Source of the DNA: Calothrix sp. MO_167.B12
GTDB lineage: Bacteria > Cyanobacteriota > Cyanobacteriia > Cyanobacteriales > Nostocaceae
Direction: 5' to 3'
Length of the DNA stretch: 64,000 nucleotides
Assembly: GCA_030066045.1 (NCBI GenBank)
Contig: JASJCJ010000007.1
Location: 1 to 64,000 of the forward strand
The notes beneath the pieces were generated by a model that saw nothing but the letters and a program-made list of their open reading frames with translations, was not told the DNA's origin and ran no database searches. Below are positions 8,613 to 18,900 of this stretch, piece after piece. Within the stretch, counting starts at the first letter, position 1. The number at the start of each line of letters is the position of its first letter. The position numbers and the translations under genes were made by a program.

Positions 8613-10418
8613 CTAAAATGAAATCACGGTTCTCAGGGTAGTTTGCCAAATTGTATCCTGGGTGCGATCGTTATCTGGGTTAGTTACCAAGGAAAATGTG
8701 GGGGTAATACTGAAATTTTCTTTCAGTGATAAATTATAGAACACCTCAAAATTGGTTTGAGTCGCGTTTCCCAATCCACTGGTAACAAAAGGCTGTCCCA
8801 CAGCTATACCAGCCACACTACCAGGAATTAAGAGATTGCGAAATCCCACACCTAAGGCCCAGGTTACAGGATGTAAATCTAAATCTTCACCGATGGCGGT
8901 GTTAAATCCTTGGTAGCTACCAAATCCCAAACGAGTAAAAATTCCCGTATTTTGATTGAAAGCATATTCGGCATTAATACCAAAGGCATTAATATCAGTA
9001 TTATTAACTAAAGCATTAGTAAATTGTAATTTCAGTGAAAAGTTATTGCTAGCTAAATATTCCACCTCCATACTGGCTTGATATCTGTCACCAAATAAAC
9101 CACCATTACTATTTCCATTAGTTTTATCAGCATCCGCAGCAATGTAGAGCGATCGCCAAGATAGTTTACTATTATCAGGATGCCAGACAATAGCCACCCC
9201 CGCACCACCAGCACCATCAATTTGGTTTTGTACTATCAGGGGATTGTTGAGAAAAAAACTGGAACTAAAATCCACCCCTTCATTATTGGCATAGGAATTT
9301 CGATCAATAAAATCTCGCGGTGACATCTTGGCTCCCACCACCATCTCCACATCACGGGCAGGACGAAAACTATAGTACAATCGCCGCAACCGCACCCCCG
9401 ATTTTACCCCAACAATATCCAGTCCCCCACCATTAGCAATCAAACCATCGGTTCCCAATAAATTCAAATTTTCTTGCTGGGATTTAGCAATGGCATCAGT
9501 TCCATTATTACCAACCTCTAACTGAGTCACCAGTAAATCTTTACCTTGGAAACTCGTATTCAGATTCAACCGGGTGCGACTAATTACCGTAGTACTAGCT
9601 TGGTTTCCATCAGTGAAGGCAAAAATTGATTCTCCTTGGAGTTTAGTGGTAGGAGAAAATTGTTGTGCTTGCAAACGATTAGCTCGTTGTTCCATCAAAT
9701 GGGTCCGCAACCGCAATTCCTGTAAATCCTGAGCAAATTCCCTTTGTAGCCGTCTAGCAACAACCGCATCACTTTTGAGAAATTCTTCACTGATATCCCC
9801 CGTCAATCGATCTAAATTATCCAGGGTAGCTAATAAAGCACTAGCAAATTCGTGACGGGTAACAGAGCGAGCCCCACGAAACGTATTATCTGTATAGCCA
9901 GATATTACACCATAACGTTCCACCAAAGACTTCAAAGCTTGATAAGCCCAATCAGTAGGTTGAATATCCGCAAGTTGGTCAACAGATGGTTGTGGGGCTA
10001 CAGGTTCAGAGTTGGGAACTTCATTATTATTAATTATTTGGGTTTCTAAAGATAACGGAGAGTTACTGGACTCTTTGCTAGGTGAAAATTCTGCGATGGA
10101 GAAACTGTTCTGGGTTTCTGGTGGCGATACTTGTAAGGTACACCCTCGTCTCTTGTGCAGTTCCCTTTGGGAGCATCGCCAATTAGTATTAATTATGCCT
10201 GTAGTTAATACAGTATTTTGATCAGTAATTGTTCTGGGAATGTAAGTGTGTTTAGTGTCTGAAGTTTGAGCTGGAGTCGTAATTGGTACTGAATAAGCAG
10301 CAGATAAGCAGCACATTGGACTCAATATACTGCAACCGACTAAACCACCTGCCAAAAACTTATGAGAGTTAATTTTCTGCTCAAAACTTTTTTTGACACT
10401 CAACTTTATCACCTGCAT
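8613..10418 (-). CDS. Iron uptake porin (SLH domain plus OprB-like barrel)
   Basis: 601 aa, ATG start. An N-terminal hydrophobic signal segment (GGLVGCSILSPMCCLSAAYS) targets it to the outer membrane. An SLH domain lies at about 148-205 (ADIQPTDWAYQALKSLVE, YTDNTFRGARSVTRHEFA) and binds the peptidoglycan-linked cell-wall polymer. A short coiled coil with QELRLRTHLMEQRANRLQAQQ follows. The rest is an OprB-type 16-strand barrel ending in aromatic Phe (TLRTVISF), the usual outer-membrane assembly signal. This matches the multi-copy cyanobacterial porins often annotated as iron uptake porin. The true solute is not shown by sequence. Confidence 0.88.
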   Translation of the reverse strand: MQVIKLSVKKSFEQKINSHKFLAGGLVGCSILSPMCCLSAAYSVPITTPAQTSDTKHTYIPRTITDQNTVLTTGIINTNWRCSQRELHKRRGCTLQVSPPETQNSFSIAEFSPSKESSNSPLSLETQIINNNEVPNSEPVAPQPSVDQLADIQPTDWAYQALKSLVERYGVISGYTDNTFRGARSVTRHEFASALLATLDNLDRLTGDISEEFLKSDAVVARRLQREFAQDLQELRLRTHLMEQRANRLQAQQFSPTTKLQGESIFAFTDGNQASTTVISRTRLNLNTSFQGKDLLVTQLEVGNNGTDAIAKSQQENLNLLGTDGLIANGGGLDIVGVKSGVRLRRLYYSFRPARDVEMVVGAKMSPRDFIDRNSYANNEGVDFSSSFFLNNPLIVQNQIDGAGGAGVAIVWHPDNSKLSWRSLYIAADADKTNGNSNGGLFGDRYQASMEVEYLASNNFSLKLQFTNALVNNTDINAFGINAEYAFNQNTGIFTRLGFGSYQGFNTAIGEDLDLHPVTWALGVGFRNLLIPGSVAGIAVGQPFVTSGLGNATQTNFEVFYNLSLKENFSITPTFSLVTNPDNDRTQDTIWQTTLRTVISF

Positions 10419-10484
10419 TCTCGTTCTATATTAAGTAGCCATCATGAACTGCGTACACATGAAAATCTATTTTCCCCAACCCCT

Positions 10485-10623
10485 AGGGCGTGTTTTCAAA
10501 CTATGTATGGTGTAGGTTGGGTAGAACGAAGTGAAACCCAACTGGGTGTACGGAAAATGTTGGGTTTCGTTCCTCAACCCAACCTACAATTGATGCTAAT
10601 TTTGGGTTTGAAAACAGTCCCTA
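10485..10623. repeat. MITE-like element, tgttttcaaac ends
   Basis: About 139 bp, opening tagggcgtgttttcaaac and closing gtttgaaaacagtccct, an imperfect terminal inverted repeat. The inside is a hairpin built of gtaggttgggtagaacg and cgttcctcaacccaacc arms. A nearly identical copy in the same orientation is at 20133-20269; partial copies are at 28072-28194 and 59039-59180. No coding capacity. Confidence 0.8.
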
Positions 10624-11255
10624 ACCCCAAACACCTAACCCCTATTTTCAAGTCAGTCTCCCACGAGAAAATCTCACAACCAAGCATGAAAATACCTCGA
10701 GTGCGACTCCCACACCTCAGCTGTCAACCATCAACCATCAACCATCAACTAACAACTAACAACTAACAACCATTTTCTAGCTAGTCCCCCATGTACATTT
10801 GTACGTAACCAAACATAAAAATAATCCCCTCACTCCGGGCGGGGAAACCCCGCCCCTACTCCTTCCCTCCGAACTCTCTATTTTCTAGCTAGTCCTGCAT
10901 GAATTGTGGTACACAACCAAACATCAAAATATTTCGAGTGCGACTCCCACTCCTAAGCTGTCAACCATCAACTAACAACTAACAACTAACAACCATTTTC
11001 TAGCTAGGTAGGCGTAAGAAAATGTAAGACTTAACCTCACCCCTGGTCCCTCTGCTTACTAAGGATGCTGCTGGCGAATAGTGGGCATGACCCCTGATTA
11101 TGCTAAAAACTGGGGATTACTGTCATAATTTGAGCTGGGTTTTTTCTACCCCCACTCCCAAGAGGGTGATACCCCTGATTCGCCATTGGTATCTTACGAA
11201 GGAGAGGGGTGCCGTCAGGCGAGGTGAGGTTTTATATTTAATTTGACCCAGTTAC
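10624..11255. repeat. Second mosaic repeat block
   Basis: Four copies of the joint attttctagctagtcc (or attttcaagtcagtc) at about 10643, 10771, 10878 and 10993 separate three cargo segments. Two are cgagtgcgactcccac followed by caactaacaac heptamers; the middle one is the gggcggggaaaccccgccc palindrome. After each joint comes a variable stretch, then acaaccaagcatgaaaat. The architecture matches 1964-2391 but with cargo in a different order. From 11020 to 11255 I see only repeat fragments (ggtgataccccтga-like short motifs are not conserved) and no gene. Confidence 0.72.
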
Positions 11256-11690
11256 TTACTGAGACACAAGCTGCTGTTGAGTTGGTTCCCGGTTAGCAGA
11301 GTCTTGAGTCTTGGTTTGAATGAGTTCGACTTTATACCCGCTAGGGTCTTCAACAAAGGCAATTACCGTAGAACCATGTTTCATGGGACCTGGTTCTCGC
11401 ACTACTTTTCCCCCGCGTTTTTTGATTTCCTCACAGGTAGTGTAAATATCATCAACTCCAATGGCAATATGTCCGTAAGCATCACCTAAGTTATAATCTT
11501 CTACACCCCAGTTATAGGTCAGTTCTAAAACTGTATTGTCAGCTTCATCACCATAACCAACAAAAGCGAGGGTAAACTCACCCCCCGGATAATCTTTTCT
11601 GCGTAACAACTTCATTCCCAGAACATCACAATAAAATTGTAAAGATTCTTCAAGATTGCCAACTCGTAGCATTGTGTGTAGTAAGCGCAT
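11256..11690 (-). CDS. gloA: Lactoylglutathione lyase (glyoxalase I)
   Basis: 144 aa; the glyoxalase I core ends near residue 125, leaving a polar tail rich in Gln and Thr. The four metal ligands of the Escherichia coli enzyme fall at the same numbers: H5, E56, H74 and E122. Signatures [18 protein letters not shown] and [12 protein letters not shown] are intact. It converts the hemithioacetal of methylglyoxal and glutathione to S-lactoylglutathione in the cytosol. Single gene, divergent from an IS-scarred region. Confidence 0.95.
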   Translation of the reverse strand: MRLLHTMLRVGNLEESLQFYCDVLGMKLLRRKDYPGGEFTLAFVGYGDEADNTVLELTYNWGVEDYNLGDAYGHIAIGVDDIYTTCEEIKKRGGKVVREPGPMKHGSTVIAFVEDPSGYKVELIQTKTQDSANREPTQQQLVSQ

Positions 11691-11842
11691 TATTTACCTT
11701 TTGCCTCTTGAATTTGCATATTTTGATCTGACAACAATATTCTACAAAGACATTGGCAGGAGTGAAGGAGTACGGAATGAAAGAGGGAAAGAGTGAGGGG
11801 ATGATGAGATGAAGGGATAATGAAATGAGGGAAGTATAAACA

Positions 11843-11875
11843 ATAACCCCGATTGTTTGAAACAATCGGGGTTAT
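11843..11875. repeat. Perfect 33-bp palindrome
   Basis: The arms ataaccccgattgttt and aaacaatcggggttat pair over 16 bp around a single central g. There is no T-tract on the plus side. It could be a terminator for minus-strand transcription, or a terminal hairpin of the IS remnant that follows. It is about 150 bases upstream of the gloA start. Confidence 0.7.
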
Positions 11876-12324
11876 CAGGGTTATAAGAAAACAGGCTGAA
11901 AACCCTTGAGTCTGAGTCTCTTCGCTTGGCGAAGAGATTCAGGCGTACTTCAGGTAAGGGATGAAAGCCGTTAGAGGCGTTTACGCCTCAGTCAATTTGT
12001 AGTAAAATTCAATCTAACAGGAACGGTAATCAACCTGTATAAAAACCCAACTGCCTAAGGGCAATCTGTACCTTGACAATTGAAGATATGGGGTTCTATT
12101 TCATAGTTCTAGCTCTTTTCCAGAAATAGGTAAAATCTTCATGGAGACTAGACGACACAGAATTCAACTCAAACAAATTTTGGAGCAATCCAACTACCGA
12201 GGGGCACTCGGAAAGTCAACGCTTGAGGAGAGAACCACCTCTGGGCTAGATACCGCAAGGGGTCTAGTTTAAGTGGACTCGTTGAATCAAGAATCTCCTC
12301 GCCTTTAGGCAGGAGAGTGTCAAT
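11876..12324 (+). mobile_element. IS200/IS605-like remnant without transposase
   Basis: No protein-coding frame of note. The right part contains the hairpin-like stretch cctcgcctttaggcagg followed by agagtgtcaa, which resembles the right end and guide-RNA region seen after tnpB genes of cyanobacterial IS200/IS605-type elements. Immediately after it, near 12325, glycosyltransferase coding sequence begins mid-protein, so the boundary behaves as an insertion junction. The left end may be the palindrome at 11843. The assignment to a family is from memory of similar sequences and is tentative. Confidence 0.4.
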
Positions 12325-12672
12325 TCACCAGCTAAGATCCACCATTACTTTCTCTTAGGTGATATCTTCGTCTGTGCTTCTCAATGGCAGGAGCCATTAG
12401 CTAGGGTTCATTATGAAGCGATGGCAACAGGTCTATGTACCATTACGACTTTACGAGGTGGTAATCCTGAAGTTATTATCCCACATCAAAATGGTCTACT
12501 GGTAACGGACTACCAAAATCCTGATGCTTTTGCAGCTTCGATAAATTACCTTCTTTCTAATCCAGAGTGAGCAAAAACCATGGGGCAAAATGGGCGTGAT
12601 TTGAGTGAAAGATATTACACTTGGTCTCGGGTTGCTTCAGATATTCTCAAAATTATAGAAAAAAATTATTAA
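12325..12672 (+). pseudogene. Glycosyltransferase family 4 C-terminal fragment
   Basis: Frame 1 reads SPAKIHHYFLLGDIFVCASQ, then WQEPLARVHYEAMATGL, then TTLRGGNPEVIIPHQNGLLV. This is the donor-binding EPxxRVxxEAMA region of GT4 enzymes. There is a TGA at 12568-12570, after which the frame continues (KTMGQNGRDLSERYYTWSRV) to TAA at 12670-12672. The N-terminal two thirds are missing, cut at the IS-like boundary. It is therefore both truncated and interrupted, and must be non-functional unless rebuilt elsewhere. Confidence 0.85.
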
Positions 12673-12769
12673 TTGAAGTTTTTTGTAGGGAACGAATAAA
12701 ATGCGATACGCTTTGCATCAAGCCTGGGGCTTATCACATCCTTTTGTTTTTATATTTTCTCCCTAAAAC

Positions 12770-12895
12770 TATAGCTGTAGCCATCTTGATTAGGACAGTA
12801 TTGCTTGACTCAATGACTCCCACCTGTCAACTGTCAACTGTCAACTGTCAACTGTCAACATCAAAAACGTCCTAACTTGACTGGCTATAGCTATA
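12770..12895. repeat. MITE-like element with TATAGC / TTAGGAC ends
   Basis: Left end tatagctgtagccatcttg then attaggac; right end gtcctaacttgactggctatagctata. The arms pair over about 27 bp with mismatches. The inside is mainly ctgtcaa heptamers. A related element sits at 51232-51445, and single ends occur near 39414 and 47590. Confidence 0.7.
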
Positions 12896-13230
12896 TCTTT
12901 ATGTTGAGACTTGATATCATGTCCGGTTAAAGACTTATCATTAGGACTGCAATGGGGCTTACTATATCACAACTCATCAGGCGGACTTGATATGAAAGGT
13001 CTTTTGTTGTTCAAATAATTTCTGTTTTCTTCATATTTTATGTTGGGTTCCACTACCCTACGGGAACACTCCGTGTACGTTCCACCCAACCTACGAGGGA
13101 TTGCTGTCTTGATTGTCAAGGGATAGCTTGTGCTGAGGGAGAGGTTCCCTAAAAATTAGGTAACGGGAATTTGAGATGATTGGTAAAACTGGAAATTTGT
13201 CCCAGATACCCCACACCAAGCCAATTATAA
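12896..13230. other. Intergenic region with a repeat fragment
   Basis: No gene seen. A partial gttgggttccac / gttccacccaacc hairpin of the family found at 10485 lies at about 13041-13092. The last 100 bases upstream of the Rpn-type gene are unremarkable. Confidence 0.5.
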
Positions 13231-14145
13231 ATGCCACAGATAGACCACGTTCGCCTTTTTAAAGAACTCCTTTCCAATTTTTTCCCGGAATTTATCGAGT
13301 TGTTTTTCCCCCAAGTCAGCACATACTGGGAACGGGATTCCCTCGAATTTCTCCCCCAAGAAATATTTACCGATGTTACACAAGGAGAGAAAAAAGTCCT
13401 TGATATCGCAGTCAAAGCCAAATTTAGCAACCAAGAAACTGTATTTATTATCCATGTCGAACATCAATCTTACTCCCAGGAAGATTTTGAACGACGTATG
13501 TTTATATACTTTGCACGTTTACACGAAAAATACACTCTCCCAATTTATCCAATCGTCATTTATTCCCACGATTCCCCACTCACACCAGAACCAAATTGCT
13601 ACCGGATTGATTTTCCCAACAAAATAATTCTGGAATTTAACTACGAAGTGGTGCAGCTAAATCAACTACAATGGCAAGCCTTTGTAAACCAGCAAAATCC
13701 CGTAGCAAGTGCATTAATGTCCAAAATGGGAATGGATGCTGGAGAGCGTCCCACAGTGAAGCTGATGTCATTACAATTGCTAGCTAGCTTGGGGTTAAAC
13801 CCAGCCCAAATACAATTAATTTCTGGATTTATTGATACCTATCTGAGATTAAGCCCCTCAGAACAAGCAAGCTTTGAATCACAACTTGCTAGGATTGAAC
13901 CAAGACAGCAGGAGGATGTTATGCAAATAGTCACCAGTTGGATGGAAGAAGGTATCGAGAAAGGGAAAAAGCAAGGAGAATTAGCTTTGCTAAACCGTCA
14001 ACTTAACCGTCGTTTTGGCTCCCTATCTTCCCAATTGCAAGAACAGATTGAGAATTTATCAATTCCTCAATTGGAGGATTTAGGGGAAGCAATGCTTGAT
14101 TTTACCAGTGTTGCTGATTTAGAAGCTTGGCTTGCTGGGAAGTAG
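13231..14145 (+). CDS. Rpn-family nuclease-like protein with DUF4351 tail
   Basis: 304 aa, ATG start. The N-terminal half is the Rpn / PD-(D/E)XK transposase-like nuclease fold: D58 in VLDIAVKAKF and E77-x-Q79 in FIIHVEHQS form the predicted metal site, which is the E-x-Q variant typical of this group. The C-terminal part (KKQGELALLNRQLNRRFG, LSIPQLEDLGEAMLDF, LEAWL) is a DUF4351 helical tail. Members are common, multi-copy, and linked by experiment in E. coli to recombination-promoting DNA cleavage. It stands alone between repeats; a gtaggttggg-type repeat fragment follows the stop. Confidence 0.88.
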   Translation: MPQIDHVRLFKELLSNFFPEFIELFFPQVSTYWERDSLEFLPQEIFTDVTQGEKKVLDIAVKAKFSNQETVFIIHVEHQSYSQEDFERRMFIYFARLHEKYTLPIYPIVIYSHDSPLTPEPNCYRIDFPNKIILEFNYEVVQLNQLQWQAFVNQQNPVASALMSKMGMDAGERPTVKLMSLQLLASLGLNPAQIQLISGFIDTYLRLSPSEQASFESQLARIEPRQQEDVMQIVTSWMEEGIEKGKKQGELALLNRQLNRRFGSLSSQLQEQIENLSIPQLEDLGEAMLDFTSVADLEAWLAGK

Positions 14146-14259
14146 TATATTGTAGGTTGGGGAGCCACTGCAGTGGATGGGTTTCCCGGCATATAGCAAG
14201 TGGCGTTGGAGCGGAGCGTAACCCAACACAGAACCATCAAACTTTTTTAGCAAGCCGAT

Positions 14260-15375
14260 TTATTTTCTTCGCCACAAACTCTGAATAAAATTAAATACTG
14301 TGACAATTTTTTCTTCCAACCACAGCATACCATTATCCAACCATGCCAAAACTTTTTCTAGGGGATGTTGAGCATAACCCACCATTTTGGCTTGGGTTTC
14401 TATAAAGTCTGGATTGGTTTCTATTTGATTGTTGGTAGTGCCTAACTCAGATAGGGATGACGTGTCATTGGATGATGTTGACGCAGGAGTGATATCGACG
14501 TTTTCTGGTTGCTGCTTGACTAATCCCACATCTGTTTGTGGTTGTCGTAAAAACTGCTTGTAAATCCTCAGCCAATTTCGGGGAGATTTTTCGATTGATG
14601 GGTTAACAACAGCATTATTTACTTCTATTTCTGCTTCTTCTGGTAGTCTTGACTGGGAATTACCAAACAAATCATTGAGGGTAAGCCAAGGATCTGCAAT
14701 TTCTCCGCTTTCTGGGTTAGGGGTTGGCGATTTTTGGGAGGGAGGAGGAGTTAAAGGTATTTGTTTAACAGTATTTATACTGATTTTATTTGTATTGTTT
14801 TTATTGCGATCGAATAAAGCATCCAATGCAGCAGAGATGAATTCTTGAATTCCATGTCTTTGTTTGTTCTCAGATTTTTCAACTGCTTTTTGCCCATAAA
14901 CAAAGATTTTGAACTGAGTTTGTATAAATGCAAAGAATCCTCCAGTAACCTGAGAAACTGGTACTAGAGCATTGGATTCAAATTTTGCGATCGCTGTATC
15001 TAAAAATACAATTGTTCCTTTGGGCTGATGTACTATCTGTGTCTCAATTGCAATTTCTCTATCGTCAGTAGAACCAGTAAGTGATGGGTTGATATTCCCC
15101 TGACTATTAATTAACTCTTGCTGTTGATTATCTGTATATTCTGTGGAAACTGTCGATGTATCCTGCTGTTTTCCCGATTTCAGCCTTTTACCACGGGATT
15201 CAATCACTTTCCGCATCATTAACACCGCAGAATGCAGTAGTGCTTCTACTGACCAGTTGGCGTTAACTTTAACATGACGAAAGGTACGTTGAACTTTTTC
15301 CCCCCAGCGTCGCGTTTGCTGATGGAAAAAGTTAAACAGTCGGCTTTGATATTTTTCGGAGTCAGCGGCAGGCAT
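14260..15375 (-). CDS. Cyanobacterial hypothetical protein
   Basis: 371 aa, not recognised. The N-terminal segment is basic and helical (LFNFFHQQTRRWGEKVQRTF, then WSVEALLHSAVLMMRKVIESRG). A long Ser/Thr/Gln/Pro-rich, low-complexity middle follows, with LPLTPPPSQKS-like and PWLTLNDLFG patches. The C-terminus is amphipathic (ETQAKMVGYAQHPLEKVLAW, WLEEKIVTVFNFIQSLW). No signal peptide or catalytic motif is visible. The pattern of conserved ends and disordered middle suggests a scaffold or membrane-peripheral protein, but this is inference. Confidence 0.6.
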   Translation of the reverse strand: MPAADSEKYQSRLFNFFHQQTRRWGEKVQRTFRHVKVNANWSVEALLHSAVLMMRKVIESRGKRLKSGKQQDTSTVSTEYTDNQQQELINSQGNINPSLTGSTDDREIAIETQIVHQPKGTIVFLDTAIAKFESNALVPVSQVTGGFFAFIQTQFKIFVYGQKAVEKSENKQRHGIQEFISAALDALFDRNKNNTNKISINTVKQIPLTPPPSQKSPTPNPESGEIADPWLTLNDLFGNSQSRLPEEAEIEVNNAVVNPSIEKSPRNWLRIYKQFLRQPQTDVGLVKQQPENVDITPASTSSNDTSSLSELGTTNNQIETNPDFIETQAKMVGYAQHPLEKVLAWLDNGMLWLEEKIVTVFNFIQSLWRRK

Positions 15376-15615
15376 GGTAATTAGGTTCTAATTGAGATTT
15401 GTGTTTACGTGTTGAGACTCCCGCTAAACAATAAAAATACTCGGTAAATATAGCAATAGATAGATTAAGTTTCAAGTACTTCTGTTACTAGAGGTGGAGA
15501 TTGCTATTAGATAATGAAAGTAGGGATTTAGAATCTGATTTTAGCGAAATATGCTCGAAAAGTAATCTGTATCCTTACCAGCAAATTCCATACCCAAGTT
15601 CTTTGAGAGAAATAG

Positions 15616-15920
15616 TTGTTAGTTAGTGGTTGTTAGTTGTTAGTTGGTGGTTGATGGTTGACAGTTGACGGTTGACAGTTGACGGTTGACGGTTGGGATT
15701 TAATGCATTCCTCCTTCCCTCCTTCCCTCCTTCACTCCTTCACTCCTTCACTCCTTCACTCCTTCACTCCTTCCCTCCTTCCCTCCTTCCCTCCTTCCCT
15801 CCTTCACTCCTTCCCTCCTTCCCTCCTTCCCTCCTTCCCTCCTTCCCTCCTTCACTCCGGGCGGGGAAACCCCGCCCCTACTCCGAACCCCGAACTCCGA
15901 ACCCCGAACTCCGAACCCCG
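15616..15920. repeat. Heptamer/octamer tandem arrays upstream of the GH38 gene
   Basis: First a gttgttagttgacagttgacgg heptamer array split as gttagttgt and gttgacg units (15616-15699). Then about 20 units of ccctcctt / cactcctt (15709-15856), a gggcggggaaaccccgccc palindrome (15858-15879), and finally gaactccg / gaaccccg octamers (15884-15920). All three frames of this array are open, which gives false Ser/Pro/Leu-rich ORFs. The rest of the gap from 15376 is plain AT-rich sequence. Confidence 0.9.
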
Positions 15921-15971
15921 GTTTTATCTGTGGAGACAATCGAAAATTTAAAATCCAAAATCTAAAATTGT

Positions 15972-18900
15972 ATGACTACCCCAGTATCACCAGCAAATAC
16001 AGAAATTATCTCAGATGCCATTGAGAAGTTACGCTCTTACAGTCAGGTTGATATCTACTCTGGTTGGCGATATTGTGCGGATGCTGTAGAAGCCAGGGAT
16101 GTCACAGCAGCGAATATTTTTAGTTGGAATATTCCCCAACTGAATAACCAAGGAAATATCACTTGGAATGGAGGTAAAAAGGTTCTATGGTTGGGGCAAC
16201 ACATAGTTATTCCTACTGATATACAAGGTTATCAAACAACTGGTTTATCACTACGACTGGCATTAGTTTGGTGGGCTGATAATGCTCAGGTATATGTCAA
16301 TGGAAAGTTAGCAGCAGAGGGAGATTTATTTGATTTTTCCCCCAGGGTATTACTCGAACATCAGGTGAATCCAGGGGATGAGTTTATTGTTACCATCCGT
16401 TTGGTAAGTCCCGGACATTGTGATGGAGCTTTGATGAGTTCCCGTTTAGTTTATCAATCCACTGATGATAGTCTCCCAGAACCGGGATTTGTAGCTGATG
16501 AGTTGGCAGTACTGCAACAGTACCTGAAAACATTTGCTCCAGAAAAGTTAGAGATATTAGCTGCAATGGTAAAGGATATTGATGGTGTAGGCTCATCCAA
16601 AGCAGAAATAGATTCCTCATTAACTTTACTACGCGATCGCTTAATTCAAACAAACATCTTCCATCCCCAATCAAAAATCTATCTTTTAGGTCATGCACAT
16701 TTAGACATGGCATGGTTATGGCGGGTGAGTGAAACTTGGAAGGCAGCACAAAATACTTTTGAGTCGGTGTTACGGCTGCAAAAGGACTTCCCAGAGCTGA
16801 TTTTTTGCCACTCTACCCCGGCTCTGTATGCATGGATAGAAAAACATCGTCCCGACTTATTTGAAGGTATACAGGCTGCTATAGATGCCGGAGTTTGGGA
16901 AGTGGTAGGTAGTTTTTGGATTGAGCCAGATTTGAATTTAATCTCTGGGGAATCCATTGTTCGTCAATTACTGTACGGACAATGTTATGGGATAGAAAAA
17001 TTTGGCAAACTCTCAACGGTGGTGTGGGTTCCCGATAGCTTTGGCTTTTGTTGGACTTTACCCCAATTTTTACAGCAGGCAGGGGTAGAGTACTTTGTTA
17101 CCCAGAAATTGCGCTGGAACGATACTACCAGATTTCCCCACGATTTTTTCTGGTGGCGATCGCCTGATGGGAGTCAAGTATTGAGTCTGATGTCCTCTGC
17201 CATTGGTGAAGGTATCGATCCTATGAAAATGGCGGCATATGACTGTGAATGGCAAAGTCAAACAGGGTTAAAATCATCCCTATGGCTGGCTGGTGTGGGG
17301 GATCATGGCGGTGGACCCACCCGTGATATGTTAGAAATCGCCCGACGTTGGCAAAACTCCCCTCACTTACCTCCTCTAGAATTTATCACTGCCGAAAAGT
17401 ATTTACAGCAAATAACACCAACACAACAACTTCCTGTAGATACCAACGGCACAGAAACCACATCTCCCTCTGCCTCCCCATCTCCCCATCACCCCATACT
17501 CCCCATCACCCCATCACCCCATCACCCCATCACCCCATCACCCACACTCCCCACATGGAACGACGAACTGTACCTAGAATTCCATCGCGGCTGCTATACC
17601 AGCCATGCAGATCAAAAACGCTGGAATAGAAACTGTGAAAACCTGTTATACCAAGCCGAATTATTTGCTTCTTTTGCTAACATCACCAGTGGTATTACTT
17701 ATCCCCAAAAAAAATTAGAAACAGCTTGGAAGCAGGTTTTATTTCACCAATTCCATGATATTCTTCCCGGTACCTCCATCACCGAAGTGTACCAAGATGC
17801 CCTACCAGAATGGCAACAAGTAGAACGGGTAGGCACAGAAATATTACAACAGTCCTTAGATGCGATCGCATCCCAAATTAACCTGCCAGAACCACCACAT
17901 CCCCATAGTTTACCTGTGGTAGTTTTCAACCCCCTCAACTGGGAGCGATCGGAAGTAGTTGCAGTTTCCTTACCTGAAATTGGTGCAACTCATTCGGCAT
18001 GGCAAATCATTGATACCAACGGACAACCCCAAACTTCCCAATTAGGTGCAGATGGCAAGCTATTATTTTTAGCAAAAAATATTCCTTCTGTGGGCTATGT
18101 TCTTTTCTGGTTATCTCCCCAAGAAATCGAAAAATACAATACAAGCCCGCATTATGAAAATACCATATTAGAATTACCATCGCAACCAGGAGAATTTTCC
18201 GCCCCTGGAGTCACCTTAGAAAATGAATATTTGCGAGCGATCGTTGACGAAGAGACAGGTAACTTAGCGAGTGTATTTGACAAAATTAATCACAGGGAAA
18301 TAATTGCAGACGGAGCAGGCAATCAGCTCCAGGCATTTCAAGACAGCGGTCAATACTGGGATGCATGGAACATAGACCCCAACTATCAAAAGAGTCCCCT
18401 ACCATCAGCAGCCCTAGAATCCATTGAAGTACTGGAAAGCGGTTCCGTACAAACACGAGTGAGAGTCATGAGAACAATAGGGAAATCTGAGTTTTGCTGT
18501 GATTACATCCTTCAGTCTCAATCACCCATACTGAAAGTAGCTACAACCGTTGATTGGCAGGAATCTCATGTCTTGGTCAAAGCTGCATTTCCCCTTAATC
18601 TCCAATCAGAATTTGCTACCTATGAAATTCCTTGTGGAGCCATTCGCCGTTCCACCAAACCCCAAACCCCAGCAGAAACAGCAAAATGGGAAGTACCAGC
18701 TTTACGTTGGGCAGACTTGACAGAAGAGGGCATAGAATCCCCATCAGCAACCAAAAATGATTATGGTGTCAGCTTACTTAACGATTGTAAATACGGTTAT
18801 GATAGCCAACCGAATCTATTGCGTTTAACCCTGTTGAGAAGTCCAAACTGGCCAGATTTAGAAGCAGACAAAGGTAGACATGAATTTACCTATGCCTTAT

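Noticed and set aside
12621-12875. 84-codon frame over the glycosyltransferase fragment
   Set aside because: Out of frame with the recognisable GT4 sequence and ends in ctgtcaa repeats.
15679-15965. Open frames rich in Ser/Pro/Leu in the octamer array (three frames)
   Set aside because: They are open only because the repeat has no stop codons; no homology-like features and no RBS.
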